From Aliiglaciecola lipolytica (GTDB taxonomy: Bacteria > Pseudomonadota > Gammaproteobacteria > Enterobacterales > Alteromonadaceae), in assembly GCF_018860635.1 (NCBI RefSeq), contig NZ_JAHKPT010000006.1:104444-168443 (forward strand): a DNA stretch of 64,000 nucleotides, given 5' to 3'. The notes under the pieces are model-generated. The model saw nothing but the letters and a program-made list of their open reading frames with translations, searched no databases and was not told the origin of the DNA. The number at the start of each line of letters is the position of its first letter. The first letter of the stretch is position 1. A program made the translations under genes and the position numbers. Below are positions 17,416 to 26,745 of this stretch, piece after piece.

Positions 17416-18150
17416 TTAGTGAACATCACGCCAATATTCTTTCTTAAGTAAGTAAACAAAGATAAACAACACAACGATGAAGGCAAGAACCCATCTACCA
17501 GTCGCTTCAAGATTCAAACGACCAGGCTCACCAACATAGACAAGGTAATGGACTAAGTCACCCACAGCCTTATCGTATTCTTCAGCGTTAAGCTCGCCAT
17601 TACCATCAGTTTTAATGCCAACGTAAACTTCTTTCATTTCACCGTCGATCATTCGTTCTTCATGGGTTTCACGCGGTGTACCTTGCAATTCTTGCAATAC
17701 GTGAGGCATACCTACATCAGGGAAACGCTTATTGTTAACCCCAAAGGTTTTGCTTTCGTCTACGTAGAAAGTACGCAAATAAGTATACAACCAGTCGGCA
17801 CCTCTCACCCGCGCTACTAACGTCAGGTCAGGTGGTGGAGCGCCAAACCATTTAGCGGCATTCTCAGCAGGAATAGCACTTTTTATATGGTCAGATACTT
17901 TTTCACCGGTGAACTGCAAATATTCCTGTCCCAATTCATTAGGAATCCCTAAATCTTTGAAACTGCGCTCATAACGTTGGTACTGCATGTTATGACAACC
18001 TAAGCAGTAGTTATTGAACAACTTAGCACCATTTTGTAATGCTGCTTTGTCGTTCAAATCAATATCTATATGGTCGTTTTCGATTCCACCACCGGCTGCA
18101 CCAGCAAGTCCCGAAAACAATAAAGTTAACACTAATACAAACTTTTTCAT
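17416..18150 (-). CDS. petC: Cytochrome c1 PetC
   Basis: A 244-residue subunit of the cytochrome bc1 complex. It has a signal peptide (residues 1-19), haem-binding CLGCH at 49-53, the acid-rich c1 body and a C-terminal membrane anchor (ATGRWVLAFIVVLFIFVYLL). It accepts electrons from the Rieske protein and passes them to soluble cytochrome c on the periplasmic side. The start overlaps the petB stop by 4 bases. Confidence 0.94.
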   Translation of the reverse strand: MKKFVLVLTLLFSGLAGAAGGGIENDHIDIDLNDKAALQNGAKLFNNYCLGCHNMQYQRYERSFKDLGIPNELGQEYLQFTGEKVSDHIKSAIPAENAAKWFGAPPPDLTLVARVRGADWLYTYLRTFYVDESKTFGVNNKRFPDVGMPHVLQELQGTPRETHEERMIDGEMKEVYVGIKTDGNGELNAEEYDKAVGDLVHYLVYVGEPGRLNLEATGRWVLAFIVVLFIFVYLLKKEYWRDVH

Positions 18151-19415
18151 TTCGTGATCCTCTCTGGTACCGGCTTAGTATTCTCATTTCTGCTGTAAAT
18201 AAACATTAAAACGAAGAATCCAAAGTACATGATAGTTGCGATTCGAGACGCAATTATTTTCCAATTTTCTTGTGGTGTACCACCTAAGTAACCTAAGAAG
18301 ATAAACACGGCTGCAAATACCAATAGATTCCAGCGATGTAAACCACAACGATAACGCCAAGATTTCACTTTACCGCGGTCAATCCAAGGTAGTAAGAACA
18401 AAGCAATGATTGCAGCGAACATACCGATAACACCACCGAGCTTATCTGGAACGGCTTTTAAGATTGCGTAGAAGGGTGTGAAATACCAAACAGGGAAAAT
18501 ATGTTCAGGAGTTTTCAACGGGTTAGCAATTTCAAAGTTAGGATGTTCTAGGAAGTACCCACCCATTCCAGGTGCGAAGAACATGATGTAACAGAAGATA
18601 AATAAGAATGCAGCAAATGCAACCATGTCTTTCAACACAATATGTGGGAAGAAAGGTACTACGTCATCAATGATGTCGTATTTTTTAGTGTAGTATTCGT
18701 GCATTTCAAATTTGGTTTTTTGATCTTCAGTCAATGAACCTTTTTTGCGCTTAACTTCAACGCCATCAGGGTTATTTGAACCTACTTCATGCAACGCAAC
18801 TATGTGTAAGAACACTAGAATGACGATGACCAGTGGCAATGCAATAACATGCAAGGCGAAGAATCTATTGAGGGTAGCACCAGAGATAACGTAGTCCCCT
18901 TGAATCCATTCAACTAAGTCTGGACCAATCACAGGGATTGCACTAAACAAGGATACAATTACCTGCGCACCCCAGTAGGACATTTGTCCCCAAGGAAGTA
19001 CGTAACCCATGAAGGCTTCAGCCATTAGCGCAAGGTAAATGAACATACCAAACAACCACAGTAGTTCACGAGGCTTTTGGTAAGAGCCGTACATCATTCC
19101 GCGGAACATGTGCAAATACACCACGATAAAGAAAGCCGAAGCCCCTGTAGAGTGCATGTATCTAAGTACGTCTCCGTAAGGCACATCACGCATGATGTAT
19201 TCTACAGAAGCAAAAGCACCTTCAGATGAAGGTACAAAATTCATGGTTAGCCACACACCGGTGACAATTTGGTTTATCAGTACAATTGTGGCCAAGAAGC
19301 CAAATATATACCAAAAATTCATATTTTTTGGTGCAGGGTATTGAATCGCGTGCATGTTAGCAACGCGCATCATCGGAATACGATATTCAATCCAATCTAA
19401 AAGACTTTTAAACAT
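18147..19415 (-). CDS. petB: Cytochrome b PetB
   Basis: A 422-residue inner-membrane cytochrome b, the ubiquinol-oxidising core of the bc1 complex. The four haem-ligand histidines lie in RYMHSTGASAFF...HMFRG and NRFFALHVIALPL...LHI; VLPWGQMSYWGA and the PEW-like HIFPVWYFTPFYA mark the Qo site. ATG 19415 is chosen: it lies 1 base after the petA stop, whereas a longer frame runs into petA. Confidence 0.95.
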   Translation of the reverse strand: MFKSLLDWIEYRIPMMRVANMHAIQYPAPKNMNFWYIFGFLATIVLINQIVTGVWLTMNFVPSSEGAFASVEYIMRDVPYGDVLRYMHSTGASAFFIVVYLHMFRGMMYGSYQKPRELLWLFGMFIYLALMAEAFMGYVLPWGQMSYWGAQVIVSLFSAIPVIGPDLVEWIQGDYVISGATLNRFFALHVIALPLVIVILVFLHIVALHEVGSNNPDGVEVKRKKGSLTEDQKTKFEMHEYYTKKYDIIDDVVPFFPHIVLKDMVAFAAFLFIFCYIMFFAPGMGGYFLEHPNFEIANPLKTPEHIFPVWYFTPFYAILKAVPDKLGGVIGMFAAIIALFLLPWIDRGKVKSWRYRCGLHRWNLLVFAAVFIFLGYLGGTPQENWKIIASRIATIMYFGFFVLMFIYSRNENTKPVPERITK

Positions 19416-19416
19416 C

Positions 19417-20052
19417 TTATGCTGCCCCCTCGGCTTCTGAACCGATAATAACGGTATTGTCATCAACATACTGATAAGGCGGAACAACCAAATTCAGTGG
19501 TGCAGGTACTCCATCAAACACGCGGCCAGCCATATCAAATTTGGAACCATGACAAGGGCAGAAGAATCCCTCGTCTACGCCTTCAACGTATTCGGCAAAT
19601 GCGCCGTCAGCCAAATGCTGTGGAGAGCATCCAAGATGCGTACAAATGCCCACGAGTATTAGGTATTCTTCCTTCAGAGAACGGTAACGATTTTTAGCAA
19701 AAGCAGGTTGTTGCTCTTGCTCAGAATCTGGATCTTTGAGTATATCTTCGTGTTTTGCCAGTGAAGCTAGCAGTTCTGGCGTCCGCCTTACAACCCAAAC
19801 TGGTTTACTTCTCCAGATAACACGGATCATTTGCCCCGGCTGAATTTTACCAATGTCAATTTGCACATCAGCTCCAGCGGCTTTCGCCCTTTCACTCGGG
19901 TTCCAAGAACCAATAAAAGGTACTGCGACACCTGCAACGCCTGCTGCACCCACCACTGATGTAGCTACAGTGAGGAATCGGCGTCTAGGGTTGTCTTGGG
20001 GCTGATTGTCATTCTTTGACGAATCATTTGTATCGACAGACACATTGCTCAT
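19417..20052 (-). CDS. petA: Rieske iron-sulfur protein PetA
   Basis: A 211-residue subunit of the bc1 complex with a twin-arginine-type N-terminal anchor (RRRF at 23-26, hydrophobic to about 50) that is usually retained. The [2Fe-2S] ligands are in CTHLGC (137-142) and CPCHGS (165-170). It is first in petABC. Its promoter must lie within 20053-20300, where I could not fix the boxes with confidence. Confidence 0.95.
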   Translation of the reverse strand: MSNVSVDTNDSSKNDNQPQDNPRRRFLTVATSVVGAAGVAGVAVPFIGSWNPSERAKAAGADVQIDIGKIQPGQMIRVIWRSKPVWVVRRTPELLASLAKHEDILKDPDSEQEQQPAFAKNRYRSLKEEYLILVGICTHLGCSPQHLADGAFAEYVEGVDEGFFCPCHGSKFDMAGRVFDGVPAPLNLVVPPYQYVDDNTVIIGSEAEGAA

Positions 20053-20305
20053 CCACTCTTCTCCAAGTTCGGATTTAGTGATACTTCTTGAACATAACTA
20101 GTTGGTTCCGATAGCGATTTGCTAGCAGCTAACTGTCACAAGAAATTACGGTTTTGTTGAATTTATCTATTAACATGAAATGATAAAAGAAAACCCCTAA
20201 TAAAGACAAGGAATTAAGTAAATAAACCTATGTTTTGTGGGATTAATTTGTCTTAGGACAACTCAATCAAATTTAATAGACATAAAAACATCAAATTTTT
20301 AACAA

Positions 20306-20333
20306 TAAAAAACCCAGCGTTGCTGGGTTTTTT
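20306..20333 (-). terminator. Terminator of rplM-rpsI
   Basis: CCCAGC-(3 nt)-GCTGGG flanked by seven A and six T. On the minus strand it lies 22 bases after the rpsI stop. Confidence 0.9.
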
Positions 20334-20354
20334 GAAATATTCGTAACGTAAAAA

Positions 20355-20747
20355 TTAACGTTTTGAGTATTGAGGACGCTTACGCGCTTTATGAAGACCC
20401 ACTTTCTTACGTTCAACTTTACGTGCATCACGAGTTACGAACCCGGCTTTACGAAGAGCTGGACGAAGTGTTTCGTCATATTCCATCAAAGCACGAGTAA
20501 TACCGTGACGGATTGCGCCAGCTTGACCACTAATACCACCACCGGCTACGGTGACGTATAGGTCAAATTTATCAGTCATTTCAACTAGCTCAAGTGGCTG
20601 ACGAACAACCATGCGTGCTGTTTCACGACCAAAGAAAACATCCAAAGGACGTTTGTTAACTACAATGTTGCCACTACCTGGACGTAGAAAAACACGAGCG
20701 GTAGAGCTTTTGCGACGGCCAGTGCCGTAGTATTGAGTATCTGCCAT
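20355..20747 (-). CDS. rpsI: Ribosomal protein uS9 (RpsI)
   Basis: A 130-residue 30S subunit protein. It begins [16 protein letters not shown] and ends in the conserved basic tail [10 protein letters not shown], which reaches the P-site tRNA. It follows rplM by 12 bases, the usual operon. Confidence 0.98.
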   Translation of the reverse strand: MADTQYYGTGRRKSSTARVFLRPGSGNIVVNKRPLDVFFGRETARMVVRQPLELVEMTDKFDLYVTVAGGGISGQAGAIRHGITRALMEYDETLRPALRKAGFVTRDARKVERKKVGLHKARKRPQYSKR

Positions 20748-20759
20748 TTTTCTCGCTCC

Positions 20760-21188
20760 TTAAATGTCTAGAACTTGAGGCTGTTGAGCAGCATGTGAAT
20801 GCTCAGTACCAGCGTACACTTTCATTTTGCGGAACATAGCACGTCCAAGAGGACCTTTAGGCAACATACCTTTTACCGCTTTCTCAATGATCATTTCAGG
20901 CTTGTGAGCTTGAAGTTTCTCAAATGTTGTATCTTTCAATCCACCTGGGTAACCAGTGTAGGAATAATAGATTTTGTTCTGTGCCTTACGGCCAGTAACA
21001 GTTACTTTTTCAGCATTGATTACGATAATGTAATCACCAGTGTCAACATGAGGTGTGTACTCTGGCTTATGCTTACCGCGTAAACGTATCGCGATCTCTG
21101 TGGCCAAACGGCCTAGTGTTTTGTCTGCGGCGTCAACCACATACCAGTCGCGTTTTACCGTCTCTGGTTTTGCAACAAAAGTTTTCAT
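20760..21188 (-). CDS. rplM: Ribosomal protein uL13 (RplM)
   Basis: A 142-residue 50S subunit protein, early in assembly, with typical blocks [43 protein letters not shown] and [10 protein letters not shown]. It is first in rplM-rpsI. A leader of about 170 bases upstream is long enough for the autogenous control known for L13. Confidence 0.98.
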   Translation of the reverse strand: MKTFVAKPETVKRDWYVVDAADKTLGRLATEIAIRLRGKHKPEYTPHVDTGDYIIVINAEKVTVTGRKAQNKIYYSYTGYPGGLKDTTFEKLQAHKPEMIIEKAVKGMLPKGPLGRAMFRKMKVYAGTEHSHAAQQPQVLDI

Positions 21189-21372
21189 TTTAAAATACCC
21201 GAAATATATAAATTGTTACTGGTTAATTTTCTGCTCTAGCCAAATATCCGATGTTTAACATCTTATATTCAACAATCCAGAAAACCTCTTAAATCAACAT
21301 ATTGACCCCTTCGAGTCGATTGATTCTTCCACTTTCCCAAAGTGGGCGTAACTGGGCAGGGCGCGAATTATA
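21189..21372 (-). promoter_or_regulatory. rplM promoter and leader (candidate L13 autoregulatory region)
   Basis: On the minus strand a perfect TATAAT (21372-21367) is followed by a GC-rich start region, as in stringently controlled ribosomal promoters; no convincing -35 was found. The predicted transcript has a 5' leader of about 170 bases. Early in it lies a perfect hairpin with arms CCACTTT and AAAGTGG around GGG (21329-21345). L13 represses its own operon in E. coli. A role for this hairpin is inferred. The remaining 21373-21674 holds the start region of the protease gene and nothing else recognised. Confidence 0.5.
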
Positions 21373-21674
21373 CAGAAGTTTTCATAAAACGCGAGAGTAT
21401 ATTGCAAGTTTTTTAGGCAATTAAGTCAATCAATTCATATTCTATTCATCTAACTTGATCCATTGTAAAGGCAAGTTGCAGCGAAAATATTGGTATTTAT
21501 TACAGCCGTATCAAGTTGAGATACCTGAAAACACTAAATTAGTTAATTAACCTTGTTTGAGATATATTGCCCAACAATGTAAACCATAGGTCATTTTTAT
21601 GGTCATAACGCGCACTGTCTGGGATATCATTTGTCTGTTATGCGCGAATACAATTTTCTATTGGAGTCAGTTAG

Positions 21675-23768
21675 ATGAAGTATATTAAGTGGTTTTTGTT
21701 GGTTGTTACAGCCATACAATTTAACTTAGCCTCTGCTACCAGTTTACGTTCAGAGCAAATAGCGTTGAGCAAACAGCAAAGTAGCGAAAAAAAAGACTCG
21801 GCTATTACCCCTCTGATTGTTGGAGGCTCATCTGCTGATGAGGGAGAGTATCCCTTTATGTCGGCATTAGTGGTAGTGGGTACAGAAGTGGAAACTACGG
21901 TTACGGTAAATAATACTGCTTATCAATCTGATCCATTCGGATTTGGACCAGACGGCGAAGCGACAGGTATTATAGTCGACTGTGGTATCGGCGATGCACA
22001 ATGCCAAGGCGTAACAAATAATATTTGTTTAATCGAACGTGGTGAAATTAATTTTTCCGAAAAAGCGCTCAATTGTGAATCCGGTGGTGGAATTGGCGCG
22101 ATTATCTATAACAACGTCGATGGGCCCTTAGAATCAGGAACACTGGGCGACGACTTCAATGGCAGCATCCCAATTGTGGGTATTACTCAAGAAGATGGAC
22201 AAGCACTCATCCAATTAGAAAATGCCACCGCCAGCATTACTGTTACGACTTTGCAAGGTTCGGTTCAAGATGTCGTTTGCGGAGCAACATTTTTAGGTGA
22301 GCAATGGGTATTAACCGCAGCCCATTGTGTAGACTCTGAATTTGCAGATCAATACAGAGTTAACGTTGGTGAATACGATCTCAGAGATGGTGCAGATCAA
22401 GCATTAGCCATTAAGCGGATTTATTCCCATCCTAATTATGATTCAGAAACCTTCGATAACGATGTGGCGCTGATAGAATTAGAGCAGAGTCTTGAAAACA
22501 CGGCTATTCAACTTGCAGATTCAAGCACCACAGACCAACTCGCTATCGAGAATACGATTGCGACATCTATTGGTTGGGGTGGCCGCACCGGTTACCTGCC
22601 GAACGAGGGACCTACTGGCAACTTCCCAGATATACTGCAAGAAGTGGAACTTCCCCTGCTCACCAATACCCAATGTCGCAGTGAATTAGCTAATTCACAA
22701 GGGGTAAGTCAATCGGCTACTGGTATTACCGAGCAAATGATATGTGCGGCACTGGATTCAGGTGGAGCAAGTGCCTGTCAAGGCGATAGTGGCGGGCCTT
22801 TGTTTGTTGAAACGAGTTCAGGCCCCATGCAAGTGGGTATCACCAGCTGGGGCATAGGCTGTGCAGCTGAAGGTTATCCTGGTGTATATGCCAGAGTCGG
22901 CGCTTTGCTCGGCTTCATTAACGCCACTCGCTATGGCGTTGGTATTACAGGAGAAGCGAAGATCACCAACACACCAGTCAACGTAAATTTTGTACAGCAA
23001 TATACAGTGACTAATAATTCGAACAGTACGATTATGCCAACTATTAGCCTGTCTAATAGCAACGACTTTAGTATCGATAGCAGTCAATGCACGAGCTTAA
23101 CGGCACAACAGAGCTGTCAGCTTTTGCTCACCTTTAATGCACAATCTCAAGGGCTTAAGTCAGCTACAATTTCGATTACATCTGATGTACAAGATATTCC
23201 CACTAGCAATATTAATATTCAAGGTTATGCGGTTGACCAAGCTACTAATTTGGCTAGTTCAATAGGCACAGCAAACGCAGCAGTGACGATATACAGTGGT
23301 GGCGACGCGGCTTGGCGAAGTAGCTCTTTGGGAGGTATTGTAAGTGGCAATATTTCAAGTAATCAAGAGAGTATTTTGATCGCCCTGATTGAAGGCGAAG
23401 GCACATTGAATTTTGAGTGGGCAGTTTCATCAGAAGAAAACGAAGATGAACCAACAGAGCCATTTGACGCTCTTTATCTGCTGGTAAATGGTGAAGAACA
23501 AGAATTTATTTCCGGTGAAGTGGATTTTACGACTCAGAGCATATCGCTTGCTGACGGTAATCACTTAATAGAAATATCCTATCGCAAAGACTTGAGTGTT
23601 TCAGAAGGCGACGACCAAGGGAAAGTGCGTAACTTTGTATTCACTCCGACAACGCCAGTTAGCAACCCAACGACTCCAACTGATAGTAGTTCTGGAGGGG
23701 GTGGTTCTATGACTTGGTTGCTACTGCTATTACTTGCTGGTTTAGGCGCGCGAAAACTAACCTTCTAA
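21675..23768 (+). CDS. Secreted trypsin-family protease with inserted PA domain and GlyGly-CTERM tail
   Basis: A 697-residue exoprotein. A signal peptide (1-22) is followed by the trypsin activation site LIVGGSSADEGEYPF (about 47-61). A PA-like domain (about 72-195) comes next, splitting the protease domain. The fold resumes with VCGATFLGEQWVLTAAHC (His217), DNDVAL (Asp263) and QGDSGGPL (Ser372). A beta-rich domain of the abnormal-spindle/centrosomal type follows (about 425-520), then a second beta domain. The C-terminus is Ser/Gly-rich, then a membrane helix and Arg-Lys: a GlyGly-CTERM signal processed by rhombosortase after type II secretion in related bacteria. Substrate unknown. Confidence 0.85.
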   Translation: MKYIKWFLLVVTAIQFNLASATSLRSEQIALSKQQSSEKKDSAITPLIVGGSSADEGEYPFMSALVVVGTEVETTVTVNNTAYQSDPFGFGPDGEATGIIVDCGIGDAQCQGVTNNICLIERGEINFSEKALNCESGGGIGAIIYNNVDGPLESGTLGDDFNGSIPIVGITQEDGQALIQLENATASITVTTLQGSVQDVVCGATFLGEQWVLTAAHCVDSEFADQYRVNVGEYDLRDGADQALAIKRIYSHPNYDSETFDNDVALIELEQSLENTAIQLADSSTTDQLAIENTIATSIGWGGRTGYLPNEGPTGNFPDILQEVELPLLTNTQCRSELANSQGVSQSATGITEQMICAALDSGGASACQGDSGGPLFVETSSGPMQVGITSWGIGCAAEGYPGVYARVGALLGFINATRYGVGITGEAKITNTPVNVNFVQQYTVTNNSNSTIMPTISLSNSNDFSIDSSQCTSLTAQQSCQLLLTFNAQSQGLKSATISITSDVQDIPTSNINIQGYAVDQATNLASSIGTANAAVTIYSGGDAAWRSSSLGGIVSGNISSNQESILIALIEGEGTLNFEWAVSSEENEDEPTEPFDALYLLVNGEEQEFISGEVDFTTQSISLADGNHLIEISYRKDLSVSEGDDQGKVRNFVFTPTTPVSNPTTPTDSSSGGGGSMTWLLLLLLAGLGARKLTF

Positions 23769-24593
23769 ATGTTTAACCTTTTGCCAGATGGCTTCCATCT
23801 GGCTTAGGGTAGCATCACTGAGCTCGGTTTTTTGTGCAGCAAAATGTTGCTCTACTTTGGCAAAGCGCCCAGCAAATTTTCGATTGGCTTTTCTAAGTGC
23901 TGTTTCAGGGTTCACCTTTAAATGTCTAGATAGATTCACCACCCCAAACAACAAATCGCCCATTTCTTCTTCAATACGTTGATGATCCTGGGGATCTTGC
24001 TTCACCTCTTCCATTACCTCAGCGATCTCTTCTTCCACTTTATCAACCACAGGAGCAACATCAGGCCAATCAAATCCCACTTTGGCACACTCTTTTTGGA
24101 TTTTTTGCGCTCGCATCAATGGCGACATTCCGATTGGAATATTATCCAAAATACTGGCTTGTGGATGAATCCCCTTTTGTACTCGTTCCTGCTGTTTGAT
24201 CGCATCCCAAGTCAGGCTTACTTGTTCTACTGAAGTCTGTTTTTGCTCGGCAAATACATGGGGATGACGACGTATAAGCTTATCGCAGATTGTTTGCGCT
24301 ATCCCTTCAAAATCAAACGCTTGCTGCTCTTTCCCCAATTGTGCATAAAACACAACTTGAAATAACAAATCACCTAGTTCATCTTGAACATCCTGCATGC
24401 TGCCATGTTCTATTGCATCAGCAACTTCATAGGCTTCTTCGATGGTAAAAGGCACTATAGTTTCAAAACTTTGCTGTTTGTCCCACGGACAACCATTTTC
24501 AGGATCACGCAGGCGTGCCATGATGCTAAGCAAGCGCTCTACTTGTGGATAATGGCTCAGTCCACCTGACTCACTTGTCGAGCCTGACGACAT
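23757..24593 (-). CDS. mazG: Nucleoside triphosphate pyrophosphohydrolase MazG
   Basis: A 278-residue two-domain enzyme that hydrolyses NTPs to NMP and PPi and lowers ppGpp levels during starvation. Two MazG repeats are visible: LRDPENGCPWDKQQSFETI with EEAYEV...ELGDLLFQVVFYAQ, and a second EEIAEVMEEV...EEMGDLLFGVVNLSRHL. ATG 24593 is chosen by alignment to E. coli MazG; it overlaps relA by 23 bases. The 3' end overlaps the convergent protease gene by 12 bases. The link to relA in one operon is the usual one. Confidence 0.93.
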   Translation of the reverse strand: MSSGSTSESGGLSHYPQVERLLSIMARLRDPENGCPWDKQQSFETIVPFTIEEAYEVADAIEHGSMQDVQDELGDLLFQVVFYAQLGKEQQAFDFEGIAQTICDKLIRRHPHVFAEQKQTSVEQVSLTWDAIKQQERVQKGIHPQASILDNIPIGMSPLMRAQKIQKECAKVGFDWPDVAPVVDKVEEEIAEVMEEVKQDPQDHQRIEEEMGDLLFGVVNLSRHLKVNPETALRKANRKFAGRFAKVEQHFAAQKTELSDATLSQMEAIWQKVKHLEG

Positions 24594-26727
24594 CAGTGAC
24601 TCCTTTAACTTGTTGCAATCTGGCAATGGTTCTAGACAAACTAGCAAGATCTTTAACTTCCAGAGATATCTTGATTTTAGCTGTTTGGTCTTTAGTGTTA
24701 CTTAAGCTGTTAACCCCCAACAAAGTGACCTTGTCGTTCGCCAACACAGTAGTAATATCTCGTAAAATGCCATCGCGGTCGGAAGTGTGAACATCTAAGT
24801 CGGTTAGGAAGCTGCCTCTTAAATCATTCGCCCAGTTTACTTCTATTTCCCGTTCTGGATGTTGGTCCAATAAGTGGCTTAGCTGATCACAATTTTCTCG
24901 ATGCACGCTAATACCTCGTCCCATAGTGATATAGCCTTGTATTGAATCACCCGGTAAAGGCTGACAACACTTAGCAATTTGACTCATGAGATTCCCAACC
25001 CCCTCCACGACTATGGTATCCGTGGTACCTTTTGCAGGTTTACTTTGGGTGGTTTTAACGCGAGGATCGATTTCCGGTGGCGGCGCATCTAATTGTTGTA
25101 AATAATTAACCACCTGCATAATGCGCAGATCACCACCACCAATGGCAGCGTATAAATCCTCAACCTGATTCACATTGAATCGTTCACACGCCTTAGCGGC
25201 ATCTTTCAAAACCAAATTAGCTTTGGAGAGTTCACGGTCTAGCAGTTCTTTTCCAGCTAGTAGGTTTTTCTCTTTGTCTTGTTTTTTAAACCAAGTATGA
25301 ATTTTTGCTCGTGCCCTTGAGGAATGCACGTAACCCAAACTAGGGTGCATCCAGTCGCGACTAGGATTTAAATTCTTACCCGTCAATACTTCAACCTGAT
25401 CGCCAGTTTGCAATTGATAAGTAAAGGTAACAATACGGCCATTTACTTTGGCACCATTACAGCGGTGACCTACATTACTATGGATGTAATAAGCAAAATC
25501 TAATGGAGTTGAACCCAGCGGCAAATCAATAACATCGCCCTTAGGGGTAAAGACATAAACCCTGTCGTCGAAAACCTGACTGCGTAACTCCTCCACCAAA
25601 TCGCCTGATTCTGCGACTTCTTCTTGCCACAGCAGAATTTTACGCAACCAATTAATTTTATCTTCGTAAGCTGAGCGCTCTGAACTGACCCCTTCTTTAT
25701 ACTTCCAATGGGCGGCAATCCCTAGCTCCGCATCCTGATGCATTTGCTCAGTACGAATCTGTATTTCAACCGGACGTCCTTCAGGACCATTAACAACGGT
25801 ATGTATCGATTGATATCCATTAGGTTTGGGAGTGGCAATATAATCATCGAATTCATTCGGAATATGTTTAAAAAGTGAATGGACGATACCCAAAGCGCTA
25901 TAACAATCTTGCAGTCTTTCAGCGATGATTCGGACCGCTCGAATGTCATACAGTTGCTCAAAAGACAAATGCTTTTTCTGCATTTTCTTCCATATACTGT
26001 AAATGTGTTTTGGTCGGCCGTAGACTTTAACTTTTATATTGGCATTATCCATTTCAGTTTGTAAATTGGTAACAAACTCTTCGATATATTGCTGTCTGTC
26101 GGTACGCTTTTCATCTAATAATTTAGCAATTTGTTTGTATGTTTCTGGGTGTAAATAACGAAACGATAGATCCTCTATCTCCCACTTCAGTTGACCAATT
26201 CCTAACCGATTAGCAAGGGGAGCGTAGATAGTTGAACATTCACGCGCAACGATAACACGGGTTTCTTCATCCGCTTTTTTCATTTTCTGTAGCGTACAAA
26301 TTCGCTCAGCTAATTTGATTAATACCGTGCGAACATCTTCGACCATGGCTAACAACATGCGCCGAATATTGTCTATTTGCGCTTCATCAGCTTTTTTACT
26401 GCTACGGCTATGCAAGGTTTTAATCGCATCCATACGACGTACACCACTGATTAGATGACGCACGCCCTTGCCAAACTCTTCTTCGATTTGATCATCATCT
26501 AAACCATGCACTTCACAATATGGATACACTAAAGACGCTTGAAGCGTTTCATCATCCATATTTAATTCATGCAGAATTTCCACCATTTCTTGGCCGACAA
26601 GCAAGATTTCCGGTGATTCAGATGTGTCTCGTAGTTTTTGTTTGGTGCTCTCCGACAGGTTCAGGCAATCAAGCCATTTATCAAATGTAGGTCGTTCTGG
26701 TTGATGAACTGTTCGGATAGAAACCAT
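24571..26727 (-). CDS. relA: GTP pyrophosphokinase RelA
   Basis: A 718-residue ribosome-associated (p)ppGpp synthetase. An inactive HD-like N-terminal domain is followed by the synthetase domain (YGRPKHIYSIWKKMQKK, YDIRAVRII, FDDYIATPKPNGYQSIHT). After these come the TGS domain (VFTPKGDVIDLPLGSTPLDFAY), a zinc-finger-like part (AKCCQPLPGD) and the C-terminal ACT/RRM domain. It senses uncharged tRNA on the ribosome. It lies in recO-pdxJ-acpS-rlmD-relA-mazG. Confidence 0.96.
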   Translation of the reverse strand: MVSIRTVHQPERPTFDKWLDCLNLSESTKQKLRDTSESPEILLVGQEMVEILHELNMDDETLQASLVYPYCEVHGLDDDQIEEEFGKGVRHLISGVRRMDAIKTLHSRSSKKADEAQIDNIRRMLLAMVEDVRTVLIKLAERICTLQKMKKADEETRVIVARECSTIYAPLANRLGIGQLKWEIEDLSFRYLHPETYKQIAKLLDEKRTDRQQYIEEFVTNLQTEMDNANIKVKVYGRPKHIYSIWKKMQKKHLSFEQLYDIRAVRIIAERLQDCYSALGIVHSLFKHIPNEFDDYIATPKPNGYQSIHTVVNGPEGRPVEIQIRTEQMHQDAELGIAAHWKYKEGVSSERSAYEDKINWLRKILLWQEEVAESGDLVEELRSQVFDDRVYVFTPKGDVIDLPLGSTPLDFAYYIHSNVGHRCNGAKVNGRIVTFTYQLQTGDQVEVLTGKNLNPSRDWMHPSLGYVHSSRARAKIHTWFKKQDKEKNLLAGKELLDRELSKANLVLKDAAKACERFNVNQVEDLYAAIGGGDLRIMQVVNYLQQLDAPPPEIDPRVKTTQSKPAKGTTDTIVVEGVGNLMSQIAKCCQPLPGDSIQGYITMGRGISVHRENCDQLSHLLDQHPEREIEVNWANDLRGSFLTDLDVHTSDRDGILRDITTVLANDKVTLLGVNSLSNTKDQTAKIKISLEVKDLASLSRTIARLQQVKGVTDVVRLDK

Positions 26728-26745
26728 AATAATAGCCCAGTAGAG

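Noticed and set aside
20053..20300. TTGTCT/TTATCA pair as petA promoter
   Set aside because: Both boxes deviate from consensus and several alternatives exist in this AT-rich stretch, so no promoter was called.
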